A stretch of DNA of 64,000 nucleotides from Zingiber officinale (lineage: Eukaryota; Streptophyta; Magnoliopsida; Zingiberales; Zingiberaceae), in assembly GCF_018446385.1 (NCBI RefSeq), contig NC_055996.1, forward strand, positions 15,673,317 through 15,737,316. The letters are read 5' to 3'. The notes below the pieces were generated by a model, which did not search any database, had not been told where the DNA came from, and saw only the letters and a list, made by a program, of their open reading frames with translations. Shown piece by piece: positions 10,945 through 21,799 of this stretch (position 1 is the first letter of the stretch; the number at the start of each line of letters is the position of its first letter). The position numbers and the translations under genes were made by a program.

Positions 10945-11289
10945 ATTTACTACATCGCCTTGGTCTGGGAGTTCTAGAATCAGTGAAACATTTTTTCTTG
11001 TGAAGCTAATCTCCTTATCAACGTGTAGCAGCTTCTGACGATTAGCTGCTTCAACGTGTTACAGTAGCTTCTACAACGTGTAGAACCTCATTTAATTGAT
11101 CTAAATAAAAAACTAAGTTTGCTATGATCTATTATTGGTTGAAAATGCAGAGTAACATCTTGTTGAGCGTAAATGAAAAAAGAGTTGTTACATCGTTGTA
11201 GCAGCTAACATTCCAAGTTAATTGCTACAAAGTGTAGCAGTTATTTGTCGAAGTAGCTGCTACAATGTGTAGCAGCAAAGCAAAGGTGC

Positions 11290-11990
11290 TGCAGCAGCAT
11301 AAATAATTTTAAATAATTTTTTAGCAAGTTGATATACAGCTACAAAAATATTTTTAGAGCTAATATCTGCTAGAAAATATAACTACTAAAAAACGACTTA
11401 CCAAGCATCTGCTACAAGTTGTAGCAGCTACATGGAAAGTTAGCTGCTACAAGGTGAAGCAGTTAACTGTCGAATTAGCTGCTACACATTGTAGTAGCTA
11501 CATGGACAGTTAGCTGCTTCAAGGTGTAGCAGATAACTGTCGAAGTAGCTGCTATAACTTGTAGCAGCAAAGGCCAAGTGGTTGCACGTGTTTGTAGCAG
11601 GCGTCGACCTTGCACGTTGTAGAATAAATCCTTCCTTCCTTCTACGACCACCATTCCAAATTAGCTGCTACAAGTTGTAGCAGCTACAAGGGCAGTTTGA
11701 TGCGAAATAGTTGCTGCAACGTTTAGAAGCGAAGCAAAGACGCTGCATTAGTAAAAAATAATTTCAAATAATTTTTTACCAAGTTTATATACATGAACTT
11801 AAATATTTATAGGGGTAATATTTGTTAGAAAATGTAGCTACCAAAAAAATGACTTACCAAGTGGCTGGTTCACGTTTATAGCTGCTACAACGTGTAGCAG
11901 CTAACGCGCAAACGTGGCTGTAGCTTGCATGCGTTTGTAGTCGGTGTCGTCCTTGCACGTTATAGCATTAATCCTTGTAATGTATGTATG
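11290..11990. repeat. Diverged direct duplication within the palindrome-rich region
   Basis: The segment at about 11305-11640 (aataattttttagcaagtt ... cgacttaccaagc ... ttgcacgttgtagaataaat) recurs in diverged form at about 11757-11975 (aataattttttaccaagtt ... tgacttaccaagt ... ttgcacgttatagcattaat). Between 11400 and 11580 the palindromes repeat with a period of about 86 bp. Confidence 0.65.
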
Positions 11991-12278
11991 CTATAACGGC
12001 AAGGAATAACAAATTAAAATTAAACGAATTACCATTGGGTATGGAGAGAGGTGGTAAGCTCTCAGAGCAGCTGTGAGATTGAAGACGCTGATGAAACTTT
12101 CCTGGCGGGAGCACGAGGTCCGACAGACGACAGACGATGGAGATGGAGGGAGCGAGGGAGATTTTAATTTGAGAAATTTCCCACGTAGAAGTTTTGAATA
12201 GAAGGCGGAAGGGGAGAGAGAATAAATGACATATTTTTTTTAGCAAAATCAATCTGGCAACGCCACGTCTATGCATCG

Positions 12279-12280
<2 letters not shown>
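11991..12280. other. Possible right flank of the palindrome-rich segment
   Basis: No supported gene. A 102-codon minus-strand frame crosses it, but lacks recognisable domains and any partner exon. Confidence 0.35.

Positions 12281-12350
<70 letters not shown>
12281..12350. repeat. (TA)35 microsatellite
   Basis: Uninterrupted ta repeats over 70 bases. Confidence 0.98.
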
Positions 12351-12351
<1 letters not shown>

Positions 12352-12357
12352 GATTTT

Positions 12358-12410
12358 GATATACTGCGCGACGTGCATAGTGCGCGACTGTGCGCGTCGC
12401 GCAGTATATC
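12358..12410. repeat. GC-rich hairpin
   Basis: Perfect 16-bp inverted arms, gatatactgcgcgacg (12358-12373) and cgtcgcgcagtatatc (12395-12410), separated by 21 bases that are themselves rich in gcgc. It lies in an AT-rich context directly after the (TA) tract. Possibly the end of a small MITE. Confidence 0.85.
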
Positions 12411-12449
12411 ATGATTTTTTTTATTTTGATTAAAAAAATAAATAAAATA

Positions 12450-13150
12450 TATTTTTTACGATTTTATTGGTAGGGTTCAGGCATCCTAATTGGGATATAA
12501 TTTTTTTTTAAGATTTTACCTCTAGGGTTTAGATTTTTCAATTGGATTATAGTATTTTGTTAAAAAAAAATTAAAAATGAAATAAATTTAAGTATTTACG
12601 GAGTATTGTAATATGTTAAGGGGATATTGTAACGTATTAGCTACTTATATAAAGAAATATTATTTTTTTTAATTAAAATGTCTGTGTTTTGTTATTTTTT
12701 TTAATTTTGAATTAAAAAAATAATTAATTTTTTTTAAAAAATTTTATTTCTAGGGTTCAGGCTTTGGATTATAGTATCAAAATTATTTTTTTTTTTTAGA
12801 TTTTACCTCTAGGGTTCAGGATTTGAGTTAGTATCAAAGCTATTTAGGGTTCAGGCTTTGGGTTATAGTATCAAAGTTATTTTTTTTTTTTAGATTTTAC
12901 CTCTGGGGTTCAGGCTTTGGGTTCAAAGCTATTTTTTTTTTTAGATTTTACCTTTAGGGTTCAAGCTTTGGGTTATAGTATCAAAGCTATTTTTTTTTTA
13001 GATTTTACCTCTAGAGTTCAGGCTTCCCAATTACGTTAAGTGTTTGGTTTAAAAAAAAATTAAAATAAAATTAATTTAAGTATTTATTGAGTATTGTAAT
13101 ATGTTGAGGAGATATATTAATGTATTAAAAATTTATATAAGGAAATGTTA
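12450..13150. repeat. Degenerate tandem array with flanking direct repeat
   Basis: About seven units carrying ctctagggttcaggctttgg followed by tatagtatcaaag and a T-run lie between about 12463 and 13035, with unit lengths of about 45-60 bases. A longer segment (aagtatttacggagtattgt ...) at about 12550-12665 is repeated in diverged form at about 13045-13150. The agggttcagg core is not the plant telomere heptamer. Confidence 0.75.
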
Positions 13151-13239
13151 ATTTTTTTAATTTAAAAAATAAAAATTAAAAAAATTTATTAATTGATCTT
13201 ATGTGGACGCGCACAGTGTATATATATATATATTCAATT

Positions 13240-13965
13240 TGATCCGTCCTATCTAATTTCTGACTTGAAGTAGTTGATCAACCGAACTGAACGAGAGACC
13301 GAACTCGAGCCAACAACCCCAAGCTTGAACCCTAATTCCTGGCCGTTGGTCACGCAATGACAAACCACGACTCGCTCTTGGTCTCTCCGCAGGAATGCAG
13401 CGGCGGACCTGCTTCGGAGCCTCGGTGTCATCGAAACCCGTCGCATTTAACCATCGAGGTGGCCGCAGAGTCGATCCGAAGGCAAAACTCATTCTTGCTG
13501 ATTGATATCGTCCTCCGCCAGGTGAGAGATTCTGCATTCTTGTGCCATCCGGTGTTTTTTTTTTGCTCAGCAGTTTCTTGCTGTTGCGCTTTGAAAAGTT
13601 TTGTTCTTTTTGAAATTTACTTTCGAGTTGGACTTATGGTTAAATCTCGATTGTAGATGTTTGATTTGTGGCCTCGTTGTGAACTGGAGTTTGCAAGTTC
13701 CGATCTTCTATTCGGTTGTGTTATTTGTTTGATCTACGAAATCTGTAGTTTAGATGTTACCCGATTATTGCTGATTCTACCTTCCCTGAAATGCTGATTC
13801 AAAATGCGGAGTATTTTCTGTTTGTATTGCTTTCATATATCGGCTACTCTAGCTAACCTTTTGATTGCTAATTTTTACTGCCTCTTTGGATCAAATTAGT
13901 GTATCTGTTGGCAAACCCACTGTTATTTTGTGGTTCATCCAGATTTCTTAAACTGTTAAAGAATA
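13240..13965 (+). promoter_or_regulatory. Probable 5' UTR and leader intron of the enoyl-ACP reductase gene
   Basis: A GC-richer stretch at about 13240-13521 ends in cgccag|gtgaga, a good donor at 13522. A pyrimidine-containing acceptor ends at 13942 (catccag|attt), 23 bases before the start codon. The intron of about 420 bases is T-rich, as plant leader introns are. Transcription start was not identified. Open frames here on both strands have no homology I recognise. Confidence 0.55.
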
Positions 13966-16900
13966 ATGGAGGCAGTAGCTGCTACGGGCTTGCAACCTAT
14001 GGCAGTAAAGACTTGCGTCTCTTCTCCCAGCAGAATGTTCACATCCAGGGCCATAATTTCAGGTTCCAATCTGAATGTAACCAAAACAAGATCAGATAAG
14101 TCACCAAGTGCCTTATCTCTCCAATCTCTTTGCGTGAGATATTCCCCCTCTTCAAAACATCAGAGGTTTACTATCAGGGCAATGTCAGAGGAAAGTGAGA
14201 AAATGGCAGCATATGGGTTGCCTATTGATCTAAGAGGTGCGTGACTCTTTGTTGTTTATCATATTATATACCTAATACCTCCTAGTCTCATACGTGTTCA
14301 GTTTATTGTTTGTATGCTGCTGCTCCTCTTTAGTTAACCTTTAACGAAAGTAAGCTTAAGGTTTTCTTCATTTTGCACTCTTACTTGTGTATAATGCATC
14401 AACTAAGGTAATAGTCCAAGGTTATTTACTTTTCTTGACAATGTCTTTGTCCCATAAATATATGTGCACAATCTATTGAGTTGCCTCAGGTGTCAGATTT
14501 ATTATTTTCCCTTTTTTTCTCCCCACGTAATGTTTCATTATGTGATAGTTTTAAGTGAGTCATTTCCCAATTACATCTGTTCCATGTTTCTATTGTATCA
14601 CTGTATGTGTCACTGCCACACTCAAATGGCCAATTATTCTATTTTTTTTATTCCTAGACTAAATCTATGGTGTAGTAATATGGATTTTATATCTTTCTCT
14701 TTCACTTGATATATCCAGAATGATACATCTCTAGTGCATGTTTATTGAGCTTTATATTAGGAAAGCTTAAAATCTATCCTATGCTCTTTTATTTAGGTAA
14801 GAGGGCATTTATTGCTGGGGTTGCTGATGACAATGGCTATGGTTGGGCAATTGCAAAGGCTCTTTCTGCTGCTGGAGCAGAAATAATTGTCGGTACATGG
14901 GTGCCTGTAAGTGTGGTTTTAGAGTCAAGTCTGATTTTAATCGGACAGCTAAGCCTATAATTCTTTTGTTTGATCATTTGCCAATGTAGGCATTAAACAT
15001 ATTTGAGACAAGCTTAAGGCGTGGCAAATTTGATGAGTCACGAAGGTATGCTTTTTTGCTAATGAGAAATGCTGATGGTTCCATGTACTTATTTGGTCCA
15101 CAATGGTGTTCATAGATTGCCAAATGGTTCTTTAATGGAGATTGTCAAAGTATACCCTCTTGACGCTGTTTATGACACACCCGAGGATGTTCCAGAAGAG
15201 GTATGAAATAGTATTTTATGACAAAATTGGTTGTTCACCCTCTCATTTCAGCTTACTGATATTATCATTGTATGCTATCATTGTAGGTAAAGACAAATAA
15301 ACGCTATGCAGGATCCTCAAAATGGACTGTCAAGGTAGACCACTAACTCCTGATCTTTGCCATAACTTGAATGCACATCTTTCTTCTAAGCTAATTGCTC
15401 ATTTGTCTTACGAGAGAAAGTGCATGCAACAATAATGATTCTTTTGAATTTCATGGGCTTTATTATGAGCGTCTTTTTATTTCTTTTTCACACAGGAAGT
15501 GGCTGAGTCTGTGAGGAATGACTTTGGAAACATTGATATACTTGTACATTCTCTTGCCAATGGACCAGAGGTACCACCATATGTTACCATTTAATCATTA
15601 TATTTTTCTGCTAGATCTAAATTATGATGATTAAGCAGGTAACAAAGCCACTTTTGGAGACATCTAGAAAAGGATACCTTGCTGCAATTTCAGCATCAAG
15701 TTACTCATTTGTCTCCCTTCTCCAGCACTTTCTTCCAATTATAAATCCAGGTTTATTTCCTTTCCATGGAACCAAAACTCCCTTGTTCCACTTTGCACTA
15801 TCATGTGTGCGTGCATGTGCACATGTTCCACTTTGTGCTACTACACACACTCATGTGTGTCAAGTCCTAATTATTTGAGGCCAGCTTTGTGATTTTTTTG
15901 AACTCACGCATCTAAAGATCCATACTCATAAAAATTTTGTTATTATTTTAAGCTTGTGCTAATACAACCCTTTAGTTTTTTTTTTTAAAAAATTCTCTGG
16001 TATTTAAATTTTAATATCTCATCTTCAGTTCTTTTGGAAGTTTCGTCTGCATAAATTCCATAACTCAATATGGCAGGCGGGGCTTCAATATCTTTGACGT
16101 ACATTGCTTCTGAAAGGACCATCCCAGGGTATATAATCATTCCTATTGACTGTTTGAAAAGCTTTGTTTAGTGCTATGGGTTTAGTTTCTTGTGTCAACT
16201 TGCAGATATGGAGGCGGAATGAGCTCAGCAAAAGCAGCACTGGAGAGTGATACAAAAGTAAGTTTTCTCTTCATGTAGCTACTTGAGTTATTTTAGCAAG
16301 GTATTGATTCTGTGATGTATATTTTCAATATTAAATTCGTTTCTGGTTGTAGGTGCTGGCTTTTGAAGCTGGAAGAAAAGGCCAAGTTAGAGTTAATACA
16401 ATATCTGCAGGTATGTTTTGATGAGTTCCTTGTATGCCATAAGTTGGAGTTGCTGTTTCAAATATGACAAGTTCTTTTTTATTCAGTTTATAAAGTATTT
16501 GTTTGATGTTGAAATTTTTAATCTTCAATCAAAGCAGCTCCGATGGTAAGCCATGCGAACTCATCCAAAGATCATCTCTACTGATTGACACTTGAAATTG
16601 TGTGTTTACATATGTATATATACTTTATTTTGATCAATGAAATGGTGAATTTGTCGCACCTTTAAAATGTTGAACATACTGAAACATACTGATCACTATG
16701 CACTCAGGTCCTCTGGGAAGCCGAGCTGCAAAAGCTATTGGATTCATCGAAAAGATGATTGATTATTCATACTCCAATGCCCCATTGCAGAAAGAATTGC
16801 TTGCCGGTTAAAGTTCAAACTCATCTCTACTTGCTTTCCTTGCGATATAGTTCCAAATACTAAATCAGACATTTTGTACAGATGAAGTTGGCTACACAGC

Positions 16901-17012
16901 TGCATTCCTGGTGTCTCCGCTCGCATCAGCAGTGACAGGATCTGTCGTCTACGTGGACAATGGCTTGAATACCATGGGACTGGCAACCGACAGCCCGATG
17001 CTTGCTGTATGA
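13966..17012 (+). CDS. ENR1/MOD1 (FabI type): Enoyl-[acyl-carrier-protein] reductase [NADH], chloroplastic
   Basis: Catalyses the last step of each plastid fatty-acid elongation cycle (trans-2-enoyl-ACP + NADH to acyl-ACP) within type II fatty-acid synthase. Coding exons: 13966-14236, 14797-14906, 14990-15045, 15116-15200, 15287-15334, 15496-15570, 15639-15750, 16077-16128, 16206-16257, 16353-16410, 16708-16806, 16882-17012. All have GT/AG borders, and the sum is 1149 nt, 382 codons plus stop. Residues 1 to about 72 are Ser/Thr/Arg-rich, a plastid transit peptide. The nucleotide-binding segment [16 protein letters not shown] follows near residue 97. The active-site motif YGGGMSSAK (Tyr and Lys, about 271-279) and [10 protein letters not shown] (near 300) come after. 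Length fits plant ENRs (about 390). No break was seen; it appears functional. Confidence 0.96.
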
Positions 17013-18318
17013 ACTCTTGAATATCGAGATACTCATTCTTGCACACTTCCGCGGCTTTGTTTACAGCGAATAAAGAGTGGATCGCGATGCTGAGTATAGC
17101 ACTCAAACTTTGATCATGATTGTTTTAGCAAAATATTTGATGACTGGCTATTTTCTAGTGGAACTGGGGTGTTATGTAACTGCTCTAATTGTTCAATTGA
17201 AGTATGCCACTTATTGAAATTGAAGATTATATTACAGCAATCACAATATACACATAGTTTGACTAGAAAGATTTTAAAAGAGAGTAGATAAATTAACATA
17301 ATTATGAATTTTAATACAATGTTTTAGAAATTATAAATTTATTTACTTAAATTTCATCAAATCATTGACATAATTAACATATAAATTCTTCTTGAAACTA
17401 AATTAGGTAAATTTGTCATAGAGTTAACAGTGTTTTAGTATGAAAATAATAGCTAAATCTACCATAACTTAACATTGAAACAAACAAACAAAATTAAGTT
17501 TTAAATTTACTCTCATAATCAAATAGGTTATAACTAAAAATTTAAAATTATAATCACATCAATTTAAGAATTAACTTAAATTCAGTGATTCCCCAAGTCA
17601 AACATGCAAATGAAGAAAAAGCTAAATGACTTTTTTTTTAATAAAAAAACAAACAAAGTTTTGGTTCTCCTCACTTTGATCCTTATCAAGGCACATAAAG
17701 CAAGAAAGAATCCATTTTATCTCATTCATTCTCCACTTGTTTAGTCCTACCATAAATCCACTTTTTTATTGATGGATAAGGAAAAGAGTTGAAGAATTGT
17801 TATTCCATTTTTCAAGAAAATTAGAATTTTTCTTCCATGCGACATGGAAAGGTGATAATTGAGATGAGATTAAAAAAAAAAGATTCTTCTTGACAAATAT
17901 CACATGTGAAATGTTATTTAGTTAATTTAAACCCTTTTGCCATATCATATAATTTTTGTATGACTTAAGATTACCAATGTGCGGTTAAAAGTCTTATGAT
18001 CTCCCTTTATAAAAAGAGCAAAAATAAAAATTAAAAAGAGGTTCTTTATTTTTAAAATACAGATGATCTTCATTTTAATTTTTTTATGAAAAAACATATC
18101 AACCCCTGGATGCATAATATATCAAATTAAAGTTGATTCATAAATCTATTTTTTTTTATAAGGTATAATTCATAACAGTTCAATTTTAGATTAAATAATA
18201 TTGTTTAAAACTTTTTTAAAGTTCTGAAAAATTTTAATTCTCTTTATTAAATTTATTTTCCATATTGTACTAATTATGAAACTATAACAACTAAAAGTAT
18301 TGTAGTTGTAGTAGTTAT
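17013..18318. other. 3' UTR of the reductase gene and AT-rich intergenic DNA
   Basis: The first 200-250 bases probably hold the 3' UTR. The rest is AT-rich, and I see no gene or repeat in it. Confidence 0.6.
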
Positions 18319-18372
18319 GAAATCATAACTGTCACAATTATAATAGTTTATAATTGTGACAGTTACGATTTC
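18319..18372. repeat. Foldback hairpin (MITE-like)
   Basis: 24-bp arms (18319-18342 and 18349-18372) with a single mismatch around a 6-base centre. The core is taactgtcacaattata. The inverted similarity extends weakly outward (gtagtagttat versus gtagcaacaat), suggesting a longer foldback of about 100 bases. Confidence 0.85.
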
Positions 18373-18887
18373 ATTGTTGCTACAACGCGCTCGATTAATT
18401 TAGGATTTAGATGGGATAGATAGGTGAAATAATAATAAAGGATGGGAAACTCTTTTGATAAAAAAAATAAAAAAAAAATCAAAGTGTGGTTGATTTGGGA
18501 AAAAAAATCTTTTAACTTTTACCCTATTAAAACTTAAAATATAAAGACAAAACCTCCTCTAAATTATTCATTGGAGACTAAACAATACATTTATGACTTA
18601 TACGAAGAAAGGGTCGATTTCCTTTCAAGATAAACAATACAAATACTTGATGCCCTTTCAAAATCTAAAAGGTCATAATGCACATCCTTCGCTACAAACA
18701 ATGCTAATAACTCCAAAATAACATTGATTTAAAAAATTATAGAGCATCTCCGTTGCAATCTAAATAATTATCATAATTTTATTGTAGTTTTTGGATAAAA
18801 ACTACTACGCGAATCTATATATTCAAATTTAAATTTGTAATATTTATGAAAAGCTCCCTTGAATCTTTTTGCTTGTAAGAAGGAAAT
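18373..18887. other. AT-rich intergenic DNA
   Basis: No feature supported. Confidence 0.5.
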
Positions 18888-19049
18888 TCAACTATATCCG
18901 TTTGGGTGCAAGAAGAAGATGAGCTTGCAGCCCCTCACCAATGGCGATAAGTCCAAAGCAATTCTTGCTTTGTTCTCATCTGCCATGATAACAACTTTCT
19001 CTGCTTCAATCTTCTCCTCGTTAAGATCAGACTCCCTTTTTGGAGCCAT
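18888..19049 (-). CDS. Small putative ORF or first exon, unknown function
   Basis: A 53-codon minus-strand frame starting MAPKRESDLNEEKIEAEK is followed by MADENKARIALDLSPL. Its composition (charged, helix-forming) is much less random than the AT-rich surroundings. A potential donor (gtgagg) lies after the SPL codons, so it could be exon 1 of a gene whose remaining exons I cannot find, or a fragment of one. It lies about 520 bases from the divergent MYB-CC start. I do not recognise it. Confidence 0.3.
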   Translation of the reverse strand: MAPKRESDLNEEKIEAEKVVIMADENKARIALDLSPLVRGCKLIFFLHPNGYS

Positions 19050-19565
19050 GTCAGTAGCTCAGAAGTAGTTTTCAGAAGCTTAGTTCTTCCAAAATTTTGA
19101 GAGAGAAGCAAAAACAAAAAAAAAGATCCAATTTTTGAGTTCAATCTTATTCCTCAAGCCTGCTTCTTATTCCCTCTTGATAGCAACAGCAATGGAATTT
19201 CTTCCTTTTTTTCAGTATTTCTTTCTATTTCTTTAGGTTTTTATTGTTCTATTTGGTTGGTGTCCCAGTGATCCTTGTCAATAGTTAGCCATCTTAGGAA
19301 TAGTATAGTTTGGAATAAGCTAATTATGCTCCCTATTCTTCTCTTGTTCTTGAAGATTAGCGGAATATGAGGGGCAATAACCGCGCAAATAGAGACCTTT
19401 GAATCTTCAGAATAACGTCGATGGCTTGTCTTCTTCTTTTTCTTGAGTCAATGTTGGATGCATGAATTATTTAGATGCTTCTTCACTAGTCCTGGCACTT
19501 GCTAAGAACTCAATTCTTATTGAAAGTTTTGATTTTTGTTGATCGTTTTTGAAGTCTTTCGATCG
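19050..19565 (+). promoter_or_regulatory. Probable promoter and 5' UTR of the MYB-CC gene
   Basis: Non-coding, T-rich. The last part (tcaattcttattgaaagttt onward) likely belongs to the leader. The in-frame open sequence from 19536 has no ATG before 19566. Confidence 0.4.
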
Positions 19566-21390
19566 ATGAATCTCCAGAGCAATGATCCATTTGATTTCCC
19601 CAACCTTCCTTTATACCACAACACCAGTTATCACAGCAAACCATCTGCTTTCCTGGGCTGTTCTCCTGTGGCAAGAAACTCTAGTTCTTCCCCTTCATTG
19701 GACTTCTCCAGGGTGGAGTCGCCAAGGCACCCGAATCTGCCAAGTCCTGTTTCCGGCTGTGTTGGGTCATCACCATCTGCTTTCTTTGCTGCTGAGGAGC
19801 TGATGGGCTTCACTCAGATGGATTTCCACTCTGGTGCATTCCCTCCATTGCCCAAGTTTCAATCAAAGGAAGTTTTTGACTCGGTGTTGAGGTCTCCGAC
19901 GCCTCCGCCATATCAAGTTCAGAGTTTCAACAATAATTTCAATGAGTTCATCTGTGAAGATCAACAAGAGAGGGACTGGGATGCTTCAGTGAGGGGTACA
20001 AGTTCACCTCTTGCGGTTAGTGATCCTTCTGTATGTGCTTCAGGTTTAATTTAGCTAAATTTGGTATCAATTTTCAGTGCTTAACCATGATCTGCTTAAT
20101 GTTTGGTATTGTGTCAAGAATGGGTGCCATATATCAAATTCTCCTATCGAAAAGATGAACTTTCAGCCCCCGGTCGAGAAGCAAGTGCCAAGGGCTTTCT
20201 TGAGTGTTCCCATTACTCCTACGAGCGTCTCATCTGGCATGGCTAGCTCGAACAAAACACGAATAAGATGGACACCAGATCTCCACCAGCGATTCGTTGA
20301 GTGTGTAAATTGCCTCGGGGGATCTGAGAGTAAGTGGTCTGATTTCATTGTCTAGTCTACAAGCTTAAATGTGGTTTAACTTTCTTGATTGGGTGCAGAA
20401 GCAACTCCGAAAGGGATTCTGAAGTTGATGAACTCACCTGGGTTAACCATATACCATGTCAAGAGCCATTTACAGGTATTACGATTCACCGAATAGGAAA
20501 TTTGTTCGACATCTCATTGACAATCTAAAGCTGAGGTAGCATATACATGTTGCAGAAATATCGCATTGCTAAGCATTTGCCAGAATCTGCAGAAGGTAAA
20601 TCTTCATCTGCTTTCTACCATCAATTTGTTAAGAAATAGAATAAGAAATGGCTTATAGAATATATGATGATCATGACTAATCTTTTGCTCTTTGTATCTA
20701 TCATTGAAAAAAAACAGATATCTAGGATACAATAATACTGATTGAGTCTGTCAATAAGTTTCTCAGATGATTATCTAATTTTTGACACTAAATGTGAACT
20801 TAAAGGAAAGATATTTCACTAACCTCTGCAGCATTCTAATAGTTCATCCACAATTTGATTGCGTTTATATTTCTGATATCGTAGGCAAATGCGAACGAAG
20901 AGCTACTGCCAGTGTCACTGAGCTTGATCCTATAATGTATCAGCATTCATTTGGAGTCTGTTTTTTTATTAGAAAACAGTTAATTTTATCAACTTAAGTT
21001 CACTAATCAGAGAGTAATCCTGTTGCAGTGGCATCCAACTTACAGAAGCATTGCGCCTCCAACTCGATGTCCAAATGCGCCTTCACGAGCAACTTGAGGT
21101 GCTCTTCTGTTTTGTTTCATGACAAACTCTTCAGTGCCAACTCTGATTTCCTATCTGCTTCACTCTTCTTTCATCAGATTCAGAAAGAGTTGCAAATGAG
21201 GATTGAAGCACAAAGTATGAAGCTCCAAAAGATGATAGAAGAACAAGGAAAACCAAATGATAGCGCAGTCGGTGCTAAAGATACCGACATTTTGTTCCAA
21301 ACTAGCTCCGCGGAGAGTATCGAAGATGAACAGTTGCTGCATATGGAAGATTTGACACAGAAAGACAATTTTCCATCAACAATGAGTTAG
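19566..21390 (+). CDS. MYB-CC (GARP) transcription factor, PHR1-like
   Basis: Nuclear DNA-binding protein of the family that includes PHR1 and PHL proteins, which bind P1BS-type sites; the specific role of this member is unknown. Coding exons: 19566-20030, 20119-20329, 20399-20475, 20556-20595, 20885-20936, 21029-21098, 21178-21390; total 1128 nt, 375 codons plus stop, phases consistent. The N-terminal 200 residues are Ser/Pro-rich. The single MYB repeat runs from about residue 200 to 261 ([38 protein letters not shown]). The coiled-coil with the diagnostic LHEQLE motif (about 300-305) follows [12 protein letters not shown]. The tail is acidic and Gln-rich. The start of exon 2 at 20119 is chosen because it keeps frame; 20078 would not. 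The RIRW/IAKHLPE variants point to a PHL subgroup rather than PHR1 itself. Confidence 0.93.
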
Positions 21391-21799
21391 ACTTTGCTTT
21401 CACTACAAGAAGTCTGTATTCCGGTTCGATATGATCACTCATGGTGTTCGTTAGGGTTTGCAAGCCACTCTCATTAGTAAGTCTTCAAGACAAACAGATA
21501 ATCTGATAAATTTCAGTGGTGAATGTAAACTTACATGATTATGCCTAATTTTACCTGCATTATTAAACATTCATGTGGAGCATCAAGGATTTTTTTTAAA
21601 AAATATATATATTTTGTCATAATTTTTAAATTTAATATCTGTAATTTATAATTCATGTAAAATTTCAGCTAATTTCAACTGTCACGAATAAAATAAAATT
21701 TCTTTTAACTAATTTTAAACAATAAAATATATTTAAAACTTTCTAAAATTTCAAATAATAAATAAAATGATCATAAAAAGTTAATAATCAATTGCGATA
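21391..21799. other. 3' UTR of MYB-CC gene and AT-rich spacer
   Basis: Probable 3' UTR up to about 21560, then AT-rich sequence to the gypsy LTR. Nothing else recognised. Confidence 0.55.

Larger units (their letters stand above)
8664..11960. repeat. Palindrome-rich repeat region, right part
   Basis: Continuation of the 4295-5116 repeat. Half-sites tagctgctaca and tgtagcagcta recur in both orientations, for example near 8664-8692, 9757-9785, 10100-10112, 10310-10330, 11190-11275 and 11405-11580. They are densest at the right end, where they become nearly tandem. Sub-terminal transposase-binding repeats of a large DNA transposon are one explanation; no terminal inverted repeat was securely identified. 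Confidence 0.8.

Noticed and set aside
12460-13040. Interstitial telomere repeat (agggttcagg looks like ttaggg)
   Set aside because: The unit is not the TTTAGGG heptamer and the period is 45-60 bases.
13253-13537. 94-codon minus-strand frame
   Set aside because: Antisense to the presumed leader exon of the reductase gene; no homology recognised.
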